From Methanosarcina baikalica (GTDB lineage: Archaea > Halobacteriota > Methanosarcinia > Methanosarcinales > Methanosarcinaceae): a stretch of DNA of 54,469 bases. A program made the translations under genes and the position numbers. Of the stretch, positions 33,529 to 43,722 are shown one piece after another. The notes beneath the pieces are model-generated. The model ran no database searches. It saw nothing but the letters and a program-made list of their open reading frames with translations, and had not been told where the DNA came from. The stretch lies in assembly GCF_031461075.1 (NCBI RefSeq), contig NZ_JAVKPK010000021.1, positions 1 through 54,469 of the forward strand, read 5' to 3'. Position 1 is the first letter of the stretch. Each line of letters starts with the position of its first letter.

Positions 33529-35220
33529 TTGAAAGAAGAAATAAAAGCAGTAGAATGCACCGGGTTTAAAGCTCTTTATCTCGCAGCCCTTGACAGTGAT
33601 GTCAGCCTGATAACAGGTGTTCCCGGCTATCCTGTTACCTCCCTAATGGACTTTTTTTTGAAAGCCAGGGAAAAAAAGCTTTCAGAAGGTCCGGAAGCAA
33701 AAACCACGGTTTTCAAAGCAGCATATTCGACTGAAATAAACGGTCAAGCTTATAGTGCCAGGTGGTTCACAAATGAGAAAGTTGCCCTCGAAACCGCCCT
33801 CGGAGCATCAGTTTCGGGCAGAAGGGCACTTGTTCTTGTAAAGCATGTTGGAATGAACCTGCTTTCAGATCCTCTTATAACCTCGGTTACACACACCATA
33901 GGAGCCGGCCTTGTTATAATTGCAGGAGATGACCCTGGCGCAAAAGGTTCTCAGAATGAACAGGACTCCCGCTGGTACGGCCGAATAGCAGAGGTAGCAG
34001 TCTTTGACCCGGCTGACCCGTGTACTGCGTACAGGGCCCTAAGACGAGCTTACGAACTTTCGGAAGAGACGAAGACGCCTGTTATCCTGAGGGTCACTGC
34101 AGGCCTGGAAAAAAGTACAGGAAAAATAAAGCGCCTTCCAGAGTCTTCAATTCCTCATCCTGAATTCGATCGCTCTATCTGGAAAAGCCGGATGGTGGAA
34201 AAACACCGGCTTTTTCACTCTAAAATCTACCCCTTACTGGAAGAGGAAGCTGAAAATACTGACCTGAATGAAATAAAGGAAAGGACAAGAAAAGGAATAG
34301 AATCCGGATCTGAAAGGGGACAGATAGGGATTATTTCCTCGGGTTTTACATCTTCGATCGTCGAAGAAATACTGAAAAAGCAGGAAATTTCTCACCCTGA
34401 AATTTCTCACCTATCCCTTAACCTTGTAAATCCGCTTCCGCTCGAGAAAATAAGGGCTTTTCTGAGAAATAATCAAAAGGTACTTGTTGCCGAAGAGTCC
34501 GAACCCTTCATAGAAGAGCAGATCCGAATAGCAGGCAACGTCTATGGGAAAAAGACCGGACACCTTCCATACGGACAGGTTATGCCTGAAGATATAAAAT
34601 TTGCCCTGGAACATATAGGAGAAGAAGTTTCAAAACCTGCAGATACTGCCTATCTTGAAGCCTCGAAGAAAAATAGGGCTGGAATCTGCGATGACTGCGC
34701 ATACCTTCCACTTTACAATTTCGTTAGCACTCTTGACGTGCGGGTTGCCGGGGATATGGGCTGTTCCGTCCGTAGCGCGCCTGAGCCCCTTGCAGCAGTT
34801 GATGTTAGTTTTGCCCTGGGCTCTGCAATCTCGGTTGCCTGTGGTTTTGAGAAAAAGGGCATAGCCGTAATCGGAGATTTTGCCCTGGCACATTCAGGCA
34901 TTCTCGGGCTCCTGAGTGCCGCAACTACAGGCTGCAGCGTGCTTGTGCTTGTGCTCCAGAATGAGGTCGCAGCAATGACCGGAGGGCAGGAAGTCCCTGA
35001 CCTCGGAAAAGTGGTTGAGGCAATAACTCCCGACGTTTCAGTCTTTGATATTGATGCTGATGAAGAAAAATTAACGGACAGAAGCGGAGAGGAAAAAGAG
35101 ACCGGCCACAGAAATGAAAAACAGATCTATGCTTCCAAGCTTCCGAAACTGATCCGGGCAAAACTTGCCCTGCCCGGGCTTTCTGTAATATTCATAAAAG
35201 GAAAGTGCAGAAAATATTGA
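33529..35220 (+). CDS. IorA-like thiamine-diphosphate 2-oxoacid oxidoreductase subunit, ferredoxin domain absent
   Basis: The product is 563 aa. The N-terminal pyrimidine-binding half has VPGYPVTS, GASVSGRRALVLVKHVGMN and GDDPGAKGSQNEQDSR. The C-terminal TPP-binding half has CDDCAYLPLY, GDMGCS and a GDFALAHSGI region, as in indolepyruvate ferredoxin oxidoreductase alpha subunits. It stops right after the TPP domain (IKGKCRKY), so the usual C-terminal 4Fe-4S domain is missing. The expected NxxYxMTGGQ-type loop reads QNEVAAMTGGQE. TTG 33529 follows AGGGGGG. The substrate is unknown; it is adjacent to a methanogen marker gene. Confidence 0.8.
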   Translation: MKEEIKAVECTGFKALYLAALDSDVSLITGVPGYPVTSLMDFFLKAREKKLSEGPEAKTTVFKAAYSTEINGQAYSARWFTNEKVALETALGASVSGRRALVLVKHVGMNLLSDPLITSVTHTIGAGLVIIAGDDPGAKGSQNEQDSRWYGRIAEVAVFDPADPCTAYRALRRAYELSEETKTPVILRVTAGLEKSTGKIKRLPESSIPHPEFDRSIWKSRMVEKHRLFHSKIYPLLEEEAENTDLNEIKERTRKGIESGSERGQIGIISSGFTSSIVEEILKKQEISHPEISHLSLNLVNPLPLEKIRAFLRNNQKVLVAEESEPFIEEQIRIAGNVYGKKTGHLPYGQVMPEDIKFALEHIGEEVSKPADTAYLEASKKNRAGICDDCAYLPLYNFVSTLDVRVAGDMGCSVRSAPEPLAAVDVSFALGSAISVACGFEKKGIAVIGDFALAHSGILGLLSAATTGCSVLVLVLQNEVAAMTGGQEVPDLGKVVEAITPDVSVFDIDADEEKLTDRSGEEKETGHRNEKQIYASKLPKLIRAKLALPGLSVIFIKGKCRKY

Positions 35221-35501
35221 TTCCATAGTCTTTTTCATTCGCCTCTTTAAACTTTCTTAGTTCATCAATTTTTAATTCAACCTTTTTGACCTGGAGTTTA
35301 CTTTATCTTCAAATATAATTTTATTTTATCTTCAAACATAATTTTTTTAATAATTTGAACTGGATATTTTAATTCAGTCTTTATCCTGATCTCATTTTCG
35401 TGTTGCTTCCATATAAAATTGAAAATATTTTATTCCCCGGTCCAGACACATATATTTCTGAAAATATTAACTTGAAACCCTATTGGAGTTTATAAGAAAA
35501 A
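35221..35501. other. Intergenic stretch with a 23-bp period repeat
   Basis: TTTATCTTCAAATATAATTT (35302-35321) is repeated as TTTATCTTCAAACATAATTT (35325-35344). No gene. Confidence 0.5.
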
Positions 35502-35603
35502 ATGTCCTGTGAAAAAATAGATAACGAAGAAAAATCAATTAAGTTTAGGGGAAAGTTAGTGGGTACTCTTCAGTGCCTGAACCGCTATTTGAGACTTAAC
35601 TAA
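35502..35603 (+). CDS. Possible micro-protein, 33 aa
   Basis: The frame MSCEKIDNEEKSIKFRGKLV then GTLQCLNRYLRLN is compatible with one short beta barrel strand pair, loosely like an LSm protein core. The ribosome site (TTGGAG, 13 nt upstream) is weak. The next small gene begins 30 nt later. Low certainty. Confidence 0.3.
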   Translation: MSCEKIDNEEKSIKFRGKLVGTLQCLNRYLRLN

Positions 35604-35633
35604 CTCAAAGAGGAAACTAAGGGGGGAATAAAG

Positions 35634-35798
35634 TTGGAGAGGAAATTTCAGATATTACTGGTAAGTGGAGCTTTATTGCTGGTAATGGGTACGCTCCTGA
35701 ATATTACGAAAAACCCGCTTTTATTGGGTACAGGGACTGTAACCGCATTATTCATGATCTTGCTTTTCAGGATAGATCCTTTAAATCCTAACGAGTAA
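35634..35798 (+). CDS. Small two-helix membrane protein, 54 aa
   Basis: TTG 35634 follows GGGGGG by 7 nt. The product has two hydrophobic helices (ILLVSGALLLVMGTLL and LLGTGTVTALFMILLF) and a short polar tail. No family is recognised; it resembles small archaeal membrane proteins of unknown function. Confidence 0.6.
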   Translation: MERKFQILLVSGALLLVMGTLLNITKNPLLLGTGTVTALFMILLFRIDPLNPNE

Positions 35799-36384
35799 TG
35801 GAAAGAAAAATCTTCTTTCATTCTTCTAACTAAAATTTAATTTCATGAGCTTAAAATTATTATTATTTTAATTTAAGATTTAGGTATAGACAATGTAAAG
35901 ATATACACTGGAGAGCAGCAGCAAAAAATTCAGCCTTTCTCGAAAAATTCAGCCTCTCTGATACTTTTGCTTATTCGCGTTTCTTCTGGTTACTGTGATC
36001 AGCAGCCGATACAAAATCGCTGACAATGATAAATGAAACGAAATTCTGGAAGTAAACCTTTCAGGAAAGCAGGAGTAGACCTCCACATACATTTCTTAAC
36101 TTTCATTCTTAACTTTCATTCTTAACTGTTATCCTTAGTTTTTATCCTCAATTTTAGTCTCAAGTTTTCAGTTATGTATCACTTAACTGGATTCCAGATA
36201 GGTTAAAATATTTTGATGAGATTAATATATAAATTAATCTAATTTTTGAATAAGTTTTACCCCATATACAGACTTTTGGTTGTAAACAGAAATAATCTGA
36301 ACTAAGGGACTGAGAAAGTAAAAAACCTACATCCAGAACGAGTAAACCCCTATCAGATACCGAATCCGAAGAGACCGAGATGAA
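35799..36384. other. Long intergenic stretch upstream of the DUF3160 gene
   Basis: No gene is seen. Short tandem words occur (TCAGCC(T)TCTCGAAAAAT near 35930-35965; CTTAACTTTCATTCTTAACTTTCATTCTTAAC near 36096-36126). TATA-like AATATATAAATTAATC lies near 36220-36240. Confidence 0.5.
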
Positions 36385-38787
36385 ATGATGAAGCCTCGAA
36401 TTAAGACTATTGTAACTTATTTAATTTTCCTGGTTCTTTTAGTCTCTTTTTTTACAGGAGGATGCATAGGAAAAAGTTCCGAGTTAAGTGAAGAGAACGG
36501 GACAGAAAAGAAAGAAGTAAACAATAGTGGAAGCTCTCCAACGGGCCGTCTGAAAACCGAAAAAATAAATATTTCCGATTCAGGAGCAGGGAACTTCACC
36601 TTTGCAGGAAATTACAGGCTTGAAGCTATCAATATCGAGTTAAAAGCGCCTTCTTATGAGTTACCCCTTAACAAGGAGAGAATCTCAAACTATGAAACTT
36701 TTTCCGGCACAATCCCTCTAAACGAATCAGCTCTTAAAATGCTGGAAAGTAATGGTTTTGTGGTGATAGAAAACCCTTACAATCCCGGAGAAGAGGACAT
36801 AATTTCAATGTACTCGACCCTCAAACAAGAGGAAGTCCCTATTTTCATTACCACTGATTCCCTGCTGCACATTTATCATATCCAATTTGATGAGACTCTT
36901 CGCCAGATAGAGGAAAAGGAGTTTTATGATATCCTCTGGAAGACCGATATTGCTCTGCTAAATGCCTCTACAGAAAAGTATAACAGTGCCGCAGGGGAAG
37001 AACAGGAAGCCGCAAGAAGAAATGCAGCCTACTTTGCACTTGCATTGAGCCTACTCCAGCCGAAAACCATGCAAATACAGTCTACGCAGGTACAGGAAAC
37101 AGAAGAGTCTTACGGCTTTGTTAATGATTCCCTTTTCCCTTCAGGTTCAGAGGAACAATATCAATTTGAAGTTCCTGCGTTCGTAAGAGAGGATGTTGAA
37201 GCCGAACTTGCCCTGATAGAAGCTCATGACGGGTTTGAGATCTCTCCGATTTTCAGGTATGAGGAAGATTATTCCCAGTATGTGCCACGAGGCCACTATA
37301 CTCGCTCCGAGAAACTGCAAAACTACTTCAAAGCCTTAATGTGGCAGGGCCGGATGAGCATGCTTCTGAAAGATAAATTGATTAAATCTGAAGACCCTGC
37401 AAAAGATGCCCGCGCCCAGACTATTCAGGCCAGTTTGATCTCTTATCAGCTTGAAAAAGAGCCCGAGCTTCTTGAAAATTGGGACAGAATATACGGGGTC
37501 ACGGCTTTTTATGTGGGTTTTTCCGATGACCTTGGACCTTATGAATATATGGAAGCTTTGGAGTCGGTCTTTGGAAAAGGAGAAAGGAAATTTAACGAAA
37601 CAGCAGTTGAAGAACTGAAAACTAAACTTGCAGAGTACCAGGGCCCGCAAATCTACGGAGGTACAGGAAACTGTGCTCTTGAACCACCTTTTACTCCTGA
37701 GCAGGCTGACGAATGCCTCGAAAATACAACTGGCTTCCGTTTTATGGGACAGCGCTTTATCCCGGATTCTTATGTTTTCTCAAACATGGTCGGAGCCTAT
37801 ACAGGAGAATATAAGGAAAAATATACAGGGGAAAATAAAACTCCCTTTACTTTGGTTATTTCAAAAGCAGGGAGACCGATCCGCGGCTTCCCGCGCGGGC
37901 TTGATGCAATGGCTCTACTGGGTTCGGAAAGGGCTGTTTACTGGCTTGACGAACTGAATGATTCCAGCTATGAAAATTATAGTGTTCAGTATGGAGAGAT
38001 GGATTCGGAGTTTTCGAACTTCAGTGCAGCCGAATGGAACAGGAATCTCTACTGGTCCTGGCTTTATTCCCTCCAACCTCTTCTGAAGGATTATGGAAAC
38101 GGTTACCCGACCTTTATGCAGACCGCTGCCTGGCAGGACAAGGAATTGAATACAGCTCTCGCTTCCTGGACAGAACTAAGGCACGATACCATTCTCTATG
38201 CCAAGCAGAGTTACACTATGGTTGAAACTGGAATGCCCGTATCTCCTGAAGAAAAGCCGGTTGTAGGCTATGTGGAGCCTGTCCCCGATTTCTACGCCCG
38301 CCTGCTTGCCTTGACGAGTATGACAAACCAGGGCCTGGATAAAATGGGTGTGCTTGACCCTACTTCAAAAGCAAGGCTTACGAACCTTGAAGAAATTCTC
38401 TCAAGGCTTCAGACAATCTCGGAAAAGGAACTCGGAAATAAAAAACTGACAACAGAAGACTATGAGTTCATCAAAACCTTCGGGGATCAGCTTGAAGGTA
38501 CTATAGAAGATGTAGACGATAAGGCTAAGAAAACCACGATAGTGGCCGATGTCCATACCGATGGGAACACGGAAACCGTGCTCGAAGAAGGAGTCGGACA
38601 TGTGGAAATGCTGGTAGTTACATACAAACTTCCGGACGGCAGGATTCTTATCGGGGCCGGGCCCGTGATGAGCCATTACGAGTTCAAGCAGCCCATGCAG
38701 GATCGTCTGACCGATGAAAAATGGAGAGAAATGCTGGAGGCAAACCCACCGGAAAAGCCGGAGTGGACCTCCACATATATTTCTTAA
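36385..38787 (+). CDS. DUF3160 family lipoprotein, 800 aa
   Basis: An N-terminal signal with lipobox (LVSFFTGGC) precedes a linker rich in Glu, Asn and Ser. The remaining protein fits DUF3160: IFITTDSLLHIYHIQFDETLRQ near the start of the domain, QGRMSMLL in the middle, then WSWLYSLQPLL and SWTELRHDTILYAKQSYT, ending with VVTYKLPDGRILIGAGPVMSHYEF. The family is extracellular, found in bacteria and archaea, and has no established activity. ATG 36388 is a close alternative start. It is probably anchored on the outer face of the membrane and stands alone. Confidence 0.88.
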   Translation: MMKPRIKTIVTYLIFLVLLVSFFTGGCIGKSSELSEENGTEKKEVNNSGSSPTGRLKTEKINISDSGAGNFTFAGNYRLEAINIELKAPSYELPLNKERISNYETFSGTIPLNESALKMLESNGFVVIENPYNPGEEDIISMYSTLKQEEVPIFITTDSLLHIYHIQFDETLRQIEEKEFYDILWKTDIALLNASTEKYNSAAGEEQEAARRNAAYFALALSLLQPKTMQIQSTQVQETEESYGFVNDSLFPSGSEEQYQFEVPAFVREDVEAELALIEAHDGFEISPIFRYEEDYSQYVPRGHYTRSEKLQNYFKALMWQGRMSMLLKDKLIKSEDPAKDARAQTIQASLISYQLEKEPELLENWDRIYGVTAFYVGFSDDLGPYEYMEALESVFGKGERKFNETAVEELKTKLAEYQGPQIYGGTGNCALEPPFTPEQADECLENTTGFRFMGQRFIPDSYVFSNMVGAYTGEYKEKYTGENKTPFTLVISKAGRPIRGFPRGLDAMALLGSERAVYWLDELNDSSYENYSVQYGEMDSEFSNFSAAEWNRNLYWSWLYSLQPLLKDYGNGYPTFMQTAAWQDKELNTALASWTELRHDTILYAKQSYTMVETGMPVSPEEKPVVGYVEPVPDFYARLLALTSMTNQGLDKMGVLDPTSKARLTNLEEILSRLQTISEKELGNKKLTTEDYEFIKTFGDQLEGTIEDVDDKAKKTTIVADVHTDGNTETVLEEGVGHVEMLVVTYKLPDGRILIGAGPVMSHYEFKQPMQDRLTDEKWREMLEANPPEKPEWTSTYIS

Positions 38788-38864
38788 TTTTAACCTAACG
38801 GAATAAATTAGTAGAAAAGGAGATAAACAGAATTATAAAATAAGTAGAAAAGAGTCAGGGGTTT

Positions 38865-40082
38865 TCAGATAGAAAGCCTCTCATCTTGCTTTTCTGCAGT
38901 TTTCTGTTCCTGCCGGACCTGACTAATCAGTTTTTCAAGCTGCTCCCTTGAGATGCTTTTATGCTTCTCTTCGGTACAGACCTTGACTTTATCAATCAGG
39001 GCACAGAGTTCTTCCCGTTCAAGGCAGAAACCGATGCTGTTGATAATGCCTTTTAAGGCTTTTGTGCCTGTGTGTTTTCCAACTACGAGATTGCGCTTTC
39101 CTCCAACCATTTCAGGGAGGAAGAGTTCATAGGTGCGCGGCTCTTCAAGGATTGCAGCGACATGAATCCCGGATTCGTGGGTGAAGGCATTTTGCCCGAC
39201 AACGGCTTTGTTTACAGAGGGTGTGATGCCTGAATATTCGGAGACCATTTCAGATAGTGCGGTCAGCTTTGTTGTGTCATAACGGTCGATCCCGTACTGC
39301 ACCCTCAGGGCTACCATTACTTCTTCAAGTGCAGCGTTTCCTGCCCGTTCTCCAATCCCATTGACTGTTGTGTGGAGCTGCTTTGCCCCGGCTTCGGCGG
39401 CTGCAAGCGTGTTTGCAGTAGCCATGCCAAGGTCGTCGTGGCAGTGAATACAGATGGAAGTGTTGACTGATTTGTAAATCTCGCTCACCAGGTAGTGAGT
39501 TGTTGTCGGGTTCAGGATCCCAACAGTATCCGCAAGGCTTACGTACTGCACTTTATACTCAGCTTCAACTTCCTTAAAAGCTCGCTTTAGGCGATCGATC
39601 GGGGTCCGGCTAGAATCTTCGGCTGCAAAACGCACTTTTAACCCATGGTCAGTTGCGTACTCAATAGCTTCTTTAGCGCAGCCGAGCATTTCCTCAAAAC
39701 TTCTGTGATATTTGTATTTGAGGTGCATATCGGACATTGCAATAAAAATGCTCACAATATCGACATCACACTCAAGGGCAGAGTCCACATCCCCTTTTAC
39801 TGCTCTTGAGAGGCAACAGATCCTTGAATTAAAGCCCTGGTTTGCAATTTCCTTCACTATTTCCTTTTCATTTGCGGAAACCACCGGAAATCCGGCTTCT
39901 ATAACCTCTACACCCATGGAATCAAGCTCACTGGCAATTGCCAGCTTCTGTTCTTTCGCGAATACAACGCCTGGAGTCTGTTCTCCATCGCGGAGCGTCA
40001 CGTCACAGATTTCGATATCTAGGGGGCGATATTCGATAAAGTCCATAAGTTTATTTCTTGAATACTGCTCGCTCTCTGACAT
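38865..40082 (-). CDS. aksA: Homocitrate synthase family enzyme (AksA-type)
   Basis: The product is 405 aa. The DRE-TIM motif is clear near the start (CDVTLRDGEQTPGVVF). HCHDDLGMATAN carries the metal-binding His pair, and NGIGERAGNAALEE is the conserved G-x-G-E-R-x-G-N loop. FTHESGIHV closes the catalytic region. AksA condenses 2-oxoglutarate with acetyl-CoA and extends the chain for coenzyme B in methanogens. Isopropylmalate or citramalate synthases share these motifs. The absence of an obvious C-terminal allosteric leucine domain (only about 40 extra residues) favours AksA/NifV type. Confidence 0.87.
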   Translation of the reverse strand: MSESEQYSRNKLMDFIEYRPLDIEICDVTLRDGEQTPGVVFAKEQKLAIASELDSMGVEVIEAGFPVVSANEKEIVKEIANQGFNSRICCLSRAVKGDVDSALECDVDIVSIFIAMSDMHLKYKYHRSFEEMLGCAKEAIEYATDHGLKVRFAAEDSSRTPIDRLKRAFKEVEAEYKVQYVSLADTVGILNPTTTHYLVSEIYKSVNTSICIHCHDDLGMATANTLAAAEAGAKQLHTTVNGIGERAGNAALEEVMVALRVQYGIDRYDTTKLTALSEMVSEYSGITPSVNKAVVGQNAFTHESGIHVAAILEEPRTYELFLPEMVGGKRNLVVGKHTGTKALKGIINSIGFCLEREELCALIDKVKVCTEEKHKSISREQLEKLISQVRQEQKTAEKQDERLSI

Positions 40083-40502
40083 TGTTACTACTTCCTGTGA
40101 TTTTTAATTATTGTGAGGCATTTTTGATCATTTTTAATGATATCCAGATAATCTACCTGAAAAATAACTCAAAGACTTGAATAAGGAGGCGCCAGGGTTC
40201 AAACGTCCCAAAAAGTCAGAAAATATTAGTAAATATTATATCTCGTCAAAATTAAGCATAGCTTTACCTGCAGATGTATAAATGTTTTCCTTGGAGGAAA
40301 ATGGCTTCCGGCTGCGGCATTATTATAATCTTGAGCAGGAAATACTTATTTTTAATATATTGGAGATACTTATTTTGAATTATTGAGTTCTATTTGGAAA
40401 TTCAATTAAAAAATATCCAAGATCGAAGGCTCTAAAGAATTAAAAATTTGAGAAAAAAATTAAAGTTTATAAGAAAACTCAAGCTTTGGATAAATTATGT
40501 TC
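40083..40502. other. Intergenic region between nadK and aksA
   Basis: It holds the presumed promoter of aksA (reading left) and the downstream end of nadK. No further gene is seen. Confidence 0.4.
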
Positions 40503-41330
40503 TCAGGAAAGTTTTCTCTGAACCCTTTCATAAAAGCAGGTATCCGAAGTCTTCACAAAACGTGCCGGAAACCTGGATTTCTTAAGTTTGACAATATCAT
40601 CAGGCTTGATCCCGTAGGATTTCTGCCCGTCAATTGCAACAACAGCTTCTTTTTTTGGGACTGACAATTTTACTGTGATTTCACTGTCTGAAGGAATAAC
40701 CCAGGGCCTTGAGGAGAGTTTAAAAGGGGCAACCGGAACAACTACGATCGCATTTACCCTGGGGCTTATAATAGGGCCGCCTGCGCTCATTGCATAGGCA
40801 GTCGAGCCTGTAGGAGTTGCAAAAACCACACCATCGGCACGCATCGATTCAAGAAGGCAATCACCGACATAAACTTCAAACTGAATAATCTTCGCGGGCT
40901 TTGCGGACATTATCGCAATCTCGTTTGTCGAGGTTTCAAGCATTTTCCCATTAAGGAAGACATCAACTCGCATTCTTTCGAGATACGAAAAGCCATAAAG
41001 CACTTCCTCTATGGTCTCAACGGCATCTTTGGGTTCGACATCTACGAGAAAGCCGAGAGTTCCCATATTAATCCCGAGTATGGGAAGAGGATCTTTCATC
41101 TTGGCAATATTCCGAAGGACTGTGCCGTCACCTCCCACACTGATAATGAGTTCTACTCCCTCTTCTCTCATTTTCTCAACTGGAGTACCTTTTATTCCGA
41201 GTACATCAGCTGTGGGAGTGGCGACAAAGATCTGAACCTTCGAGCTGAAACAGGCAAGAATTTCCCTGACCATTTCAATTACTTCAGGCCTGTCACAGCG
41301 TGAGGAGATTCCGATTTTTTTTATCGCCAA
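40503..41330 (-). CDS. nadK: NAD kinase
   Basis: The product is 275 aa. It has the GGDGT loop (SVGGDGTVLRNI), the NE-x-x-I motif (TNEIAIMSAKPAKI) and the GSTAY motif (TPTGSTAYAMSAGGPI), all diagnostic for NAD kinase, which makes NADP from NAD. TTG 41330 is used, with AGGAGGA immediately upstream overlapping the stop of the preceding phosphatase gene, so the two are coupled. In some methanogens the two activities are fused in one protein. Confidence 0.95.
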   Translation of the reverse strand: MAIKKIGISSRCDRPEVIEMVREILACFSSKVQIFVATPTADVLGIKGTPVEKMREEGVELIISVGGDGTVLRNIAKMKDPLPILGINMGTLGFLVDVEPKDAVETIEEVLYGFSYLERMRVDVFLNGKMLETSTNEIAIMSAKPAKIIQFEVYVGDCLLESMRADGVVFATPTGSTAYAMSAGGPIISPRVNAIVVVPVAPFKLSSRPWVIPSDSEITVKLSVPKKEAVVAIDGQKSYGIKPDDIVKLKKSRFPARFVKTSDTCFYERVQRKLS

Positions 41331-41331
41331 C

Positions 41332-42138
41332 TTATCCTCCTGAAAGTAATTTTAAAATTTTTTCGTGCACATTTCCATTGGACGCAACCATTTCAACCCT
41401 GGCGGTAACATTATCAGGAAGCCTTAAAAAATTTCCATATCCGTCCGTAATAAGCCCGCCTGCTTCCTCCAGAATTAGTTGCCCTGCTGCCACATCAGTC
41501 ACGCGCAGAGCGTTTCGAACATCCACAAAAGCATCAAGCCTGCCTGAGGCTACATAACAAAGTTCGAGTGCTACACTTCCAAATAACCTCACCCTCCTGA
41601 CACTGCTGTATATCTTTCGGGTCCGTTCCACATTTTGCCGGTAACCATACACACTGACACACAGTTCCCTCAACTCCGAGTTCAGGGAAGATTTGATTTT
41701 TTTTCCGTTAAGGTAAGCCCCCTTTCCAGCCTCTGCGTGATATTCCTCGCACAGCGCAAGGTTACTCACAAACCCGAACCTCAGATCTGAGAGGTCATGA
41801 GAAGAAACAGCTATTGAAACGCTGTAGAAGGGAATTCCTACAGAGGAATTATAAGTCCCATCAAGCGGGTCCAGAACAACAGAAAATTCTGGAGAGTCCC
41901 CCAGAATAAGCTCACCCAGTTCCTCGCTGAGAATTCTCATGGATCTGCCGTCGCCTTTAAGAATCTCGACGATAGCGTTCTCCGCTGCCAGGTCTATTTT
42001 AGTAGTCGGTGTCCCATCGGCTCCCATACAAACAAAGCTGCTCGCAGCATCGGTACCTTCAAGATCACAGATAGAATCCGATGCGGCTTTAAAAGCCTCC
42101 CGACATAATTTCAAAAAGCCCGAATCTGTTGAATTCAT
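41332..42138 (-). CDS. Inositol monophosphatase/fructose-1,6-bisphosphatase family
   Basis: The product is 268 aa. It has the metal-site motifs of the family: the EELGE acidic patch, DPLDGTYNSS (D-P-x-D-G-T) and the C-terminal GSVALELCYVASGRLDAFVD. Archaeal members hydrolyse myo-inositol-1-phosphate and often fructose-1,6-bisphosphate. It is directly upstream of nadK, with the stop one base before the nadK start. Which substrate dominates cannot be told from sequence. Confidence 0.92.
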   Translation of the reverse strand: MNSTDSGFLKLCREAFKAASDSICDLEGTDAASSFVCMGADGTPTTKIDLAAENAIVEILKGDGRSMRILSEELGELILGDSPEFSVVLDPLDGTYNSSVGIPFYSVSIAVSSHDLSDLRFGFVSNLALCEEYHAEAGKGAYLNGKKIKSSLNSELRELCVSVYGYRQNVERTRKIYSSVRRVRLFGSVALELCYVASGRLDAFVDVRNALRVTDVAAGQLILEEAGGLITDGYGNFLRLPDNVTARVEMVASNGNVHEKILKLLSGG

Positions 42139-42314
42139 ACCCTGGTCAGTTCTTTTAAATTAAAGGTTCCAAATTCTGTTATCCGGATATAGAATTAATC
42201 AGGATTCAGAATTTTTGGTTTTTTGGATATAAAGCATCCAGATTTTACAAACAGGACTCCCGATGTTCAGACTGGACACTTGGAGTCCCCAGAGCCTGAG
42301 CCTTCCCTAAAGAC

Positions 42315-43322
42315 TTACAGCCCGATAGCTTTATTTGTCTTCTCAATTGATTTTGCACCGTCGCTTTCCAGTTCCATCATGGCCCTGATAGCATCCACAT
42401 TTTCGGGAACCACTATTGATTCCTGATGGATAGCCTGGAAGAAATAGAACTCCTTCTCGTGCACTGTTATGGATTCCGCCCAGATGCAGTTCTCCCACAT
42501 ATCATTTCGGGGGCGCCTTATATCCCTGGCAAACTCTATAATTTCGGCTGTTGACGAGATACCCTGCCCTACGAAACGAATCCTGGACTGTGAACCGAAA
42601 ATTTTCTTGATATCGTCTGCAGTGCAATCGGTATTGACTTCCATATTCACGGTGTGTACGTGCATTAGAGTTGTCGGGATTTTCAGAGCTGCAGTTGTGA
42701 TGTCAATCTGGGGGAGCACACTTCTTACATCAGGTCCGTGATGGGACGGAAGCTTGATGGGATCAGGTACGATTGCATTAATCGGCCCCTTCTTTACATC
42801 ATTGGGGTCTGCTGCCCTTCTTGCGAGAGTTACCCTTACCTTTTTTACCCCTAATTCTCTGTCTATCGGGGAGATGACCCTGCAAAGCCCGGTAGTATTA
42901 CAGGAGACGACCCTTACAAGGTCACGGCCCAAAGCCCCCTCATAATTGCTAGCAGCATTGAATGAGAAACCTGCAATTGTATGACTCTCTCCACCCTGCC
43001 ATATCGCCTTTACTCCGGCTTTCTGATATAGAGGCTTGTTCCCTTCCCCGATTCCCCCAGGCGTGCAGTCCACAACCAGGTCAGCCTTTTCTATCATTTC
43101 TTCAATGGTCCCTGCTGCCCGCATTCCTGCCTTCTCAAAAGCTCCGACATTTTCAGCTGGAGCATATATGTCATATCCTAGCTGGTGAGCCACTGCAGCT
43201 TCATAATTCGGCTTGGTTTTGGAAATTCCGATAACTTCCATGTCGTCCTGAGCCTGTACGGCATCTGCAACTCTTTTTCCGATGGTTCCGTAACCATTTA
43301 CTGCAATCTTTGCTTTAACCAT
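42315..43322 (-). CDS. gap: Type II glyceraldehyde-3-phosphate dehydrogenase
   Basis: The product is 335 aa. The Rossmann start (AVNGYGTIGKRVADAV) and the catalytic SCNTTGLCR are those of archaeal phosphorylating GAPDH, as are the R-R-AADP and HHGPDV segments. It interconverts glyceraldehyde-3-phosphate and 1,3-bisphosphoglycerate with NAD(P), mainly for gluconeogenesis in methanogens. The gene lies next to the phosphatase/nadK pair on the same strand, separated by 176 nt. Confidence 0.96.
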   Translation of the reverse strand: MVKAKIAVNGYGTIGKRVADAVQAQDDMEVIGISKTKPNYEAAVAHQLGYDIYAPAENVGAFEKAGMRAAGTIEEMIEKADLVVDCTPGGIGEGNKPLYQKAGVKAIWQGGESHTIAGFSFNAASNYEGALGRDLVRVVSCNTTGLCRVISPIDRELGVKKVRVTLARRAADPNDVKKGPINAIVPDPIKLPSHHGPDVRSVLPQIDITTAALKIPTTLMHVHTVNMEVNTDCTADDIKKIFGSQSRIRFVGQGISSTAEIIEFARDIRRPRNDMWENCIWAESITVHEKEFYFFQAIHQESIVVPENVDAIRAMMELESDGAKSIEKTNKAIGL

Positions 43323-43722
43323 TTTATATCATATCCTGTTTAATCCTCTTCTACCCGATTCAAGATATAGTCTAAATCACTAAAATTTAAATTTTTTCCG
43401 GATATTAGAATTCCGGGCAGCGGATTATACAATTCCAGAGTATGGGCTTAAATTTAAAGTGTATTCATGAATTTATAACTTTTACTATAAGCTTGAGACA
43501 TGCGCTGCAAACTGCCCGACATGCGATATAATGATTTAATAGATAAACATTTTTGAATGTTTAGACTTATGCCAGATCCTGTATATCTTAGATCATACTG
43601 AGGTCTTAGATCACTGAGGTCTTAGATCATACTGAGGTTATAGGTAAGAATAGATAAATGCTTTTCCCGGGGAGGTATTATTTATTAAATAAACTTTAAG
43701 AGAGATCCGGAGCTTCGGGTGC
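43323..43722. repeat. Intergenic region with three tandem repeats
   Basis: CTTAGATCATACTGAGGT (43587-43604, 43621-43638) flanks the shorter CTTAGATCACTGAGGT (43605-43620). It is otherwise gene-free and includes the gap promoter. Confidence 0.65.
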
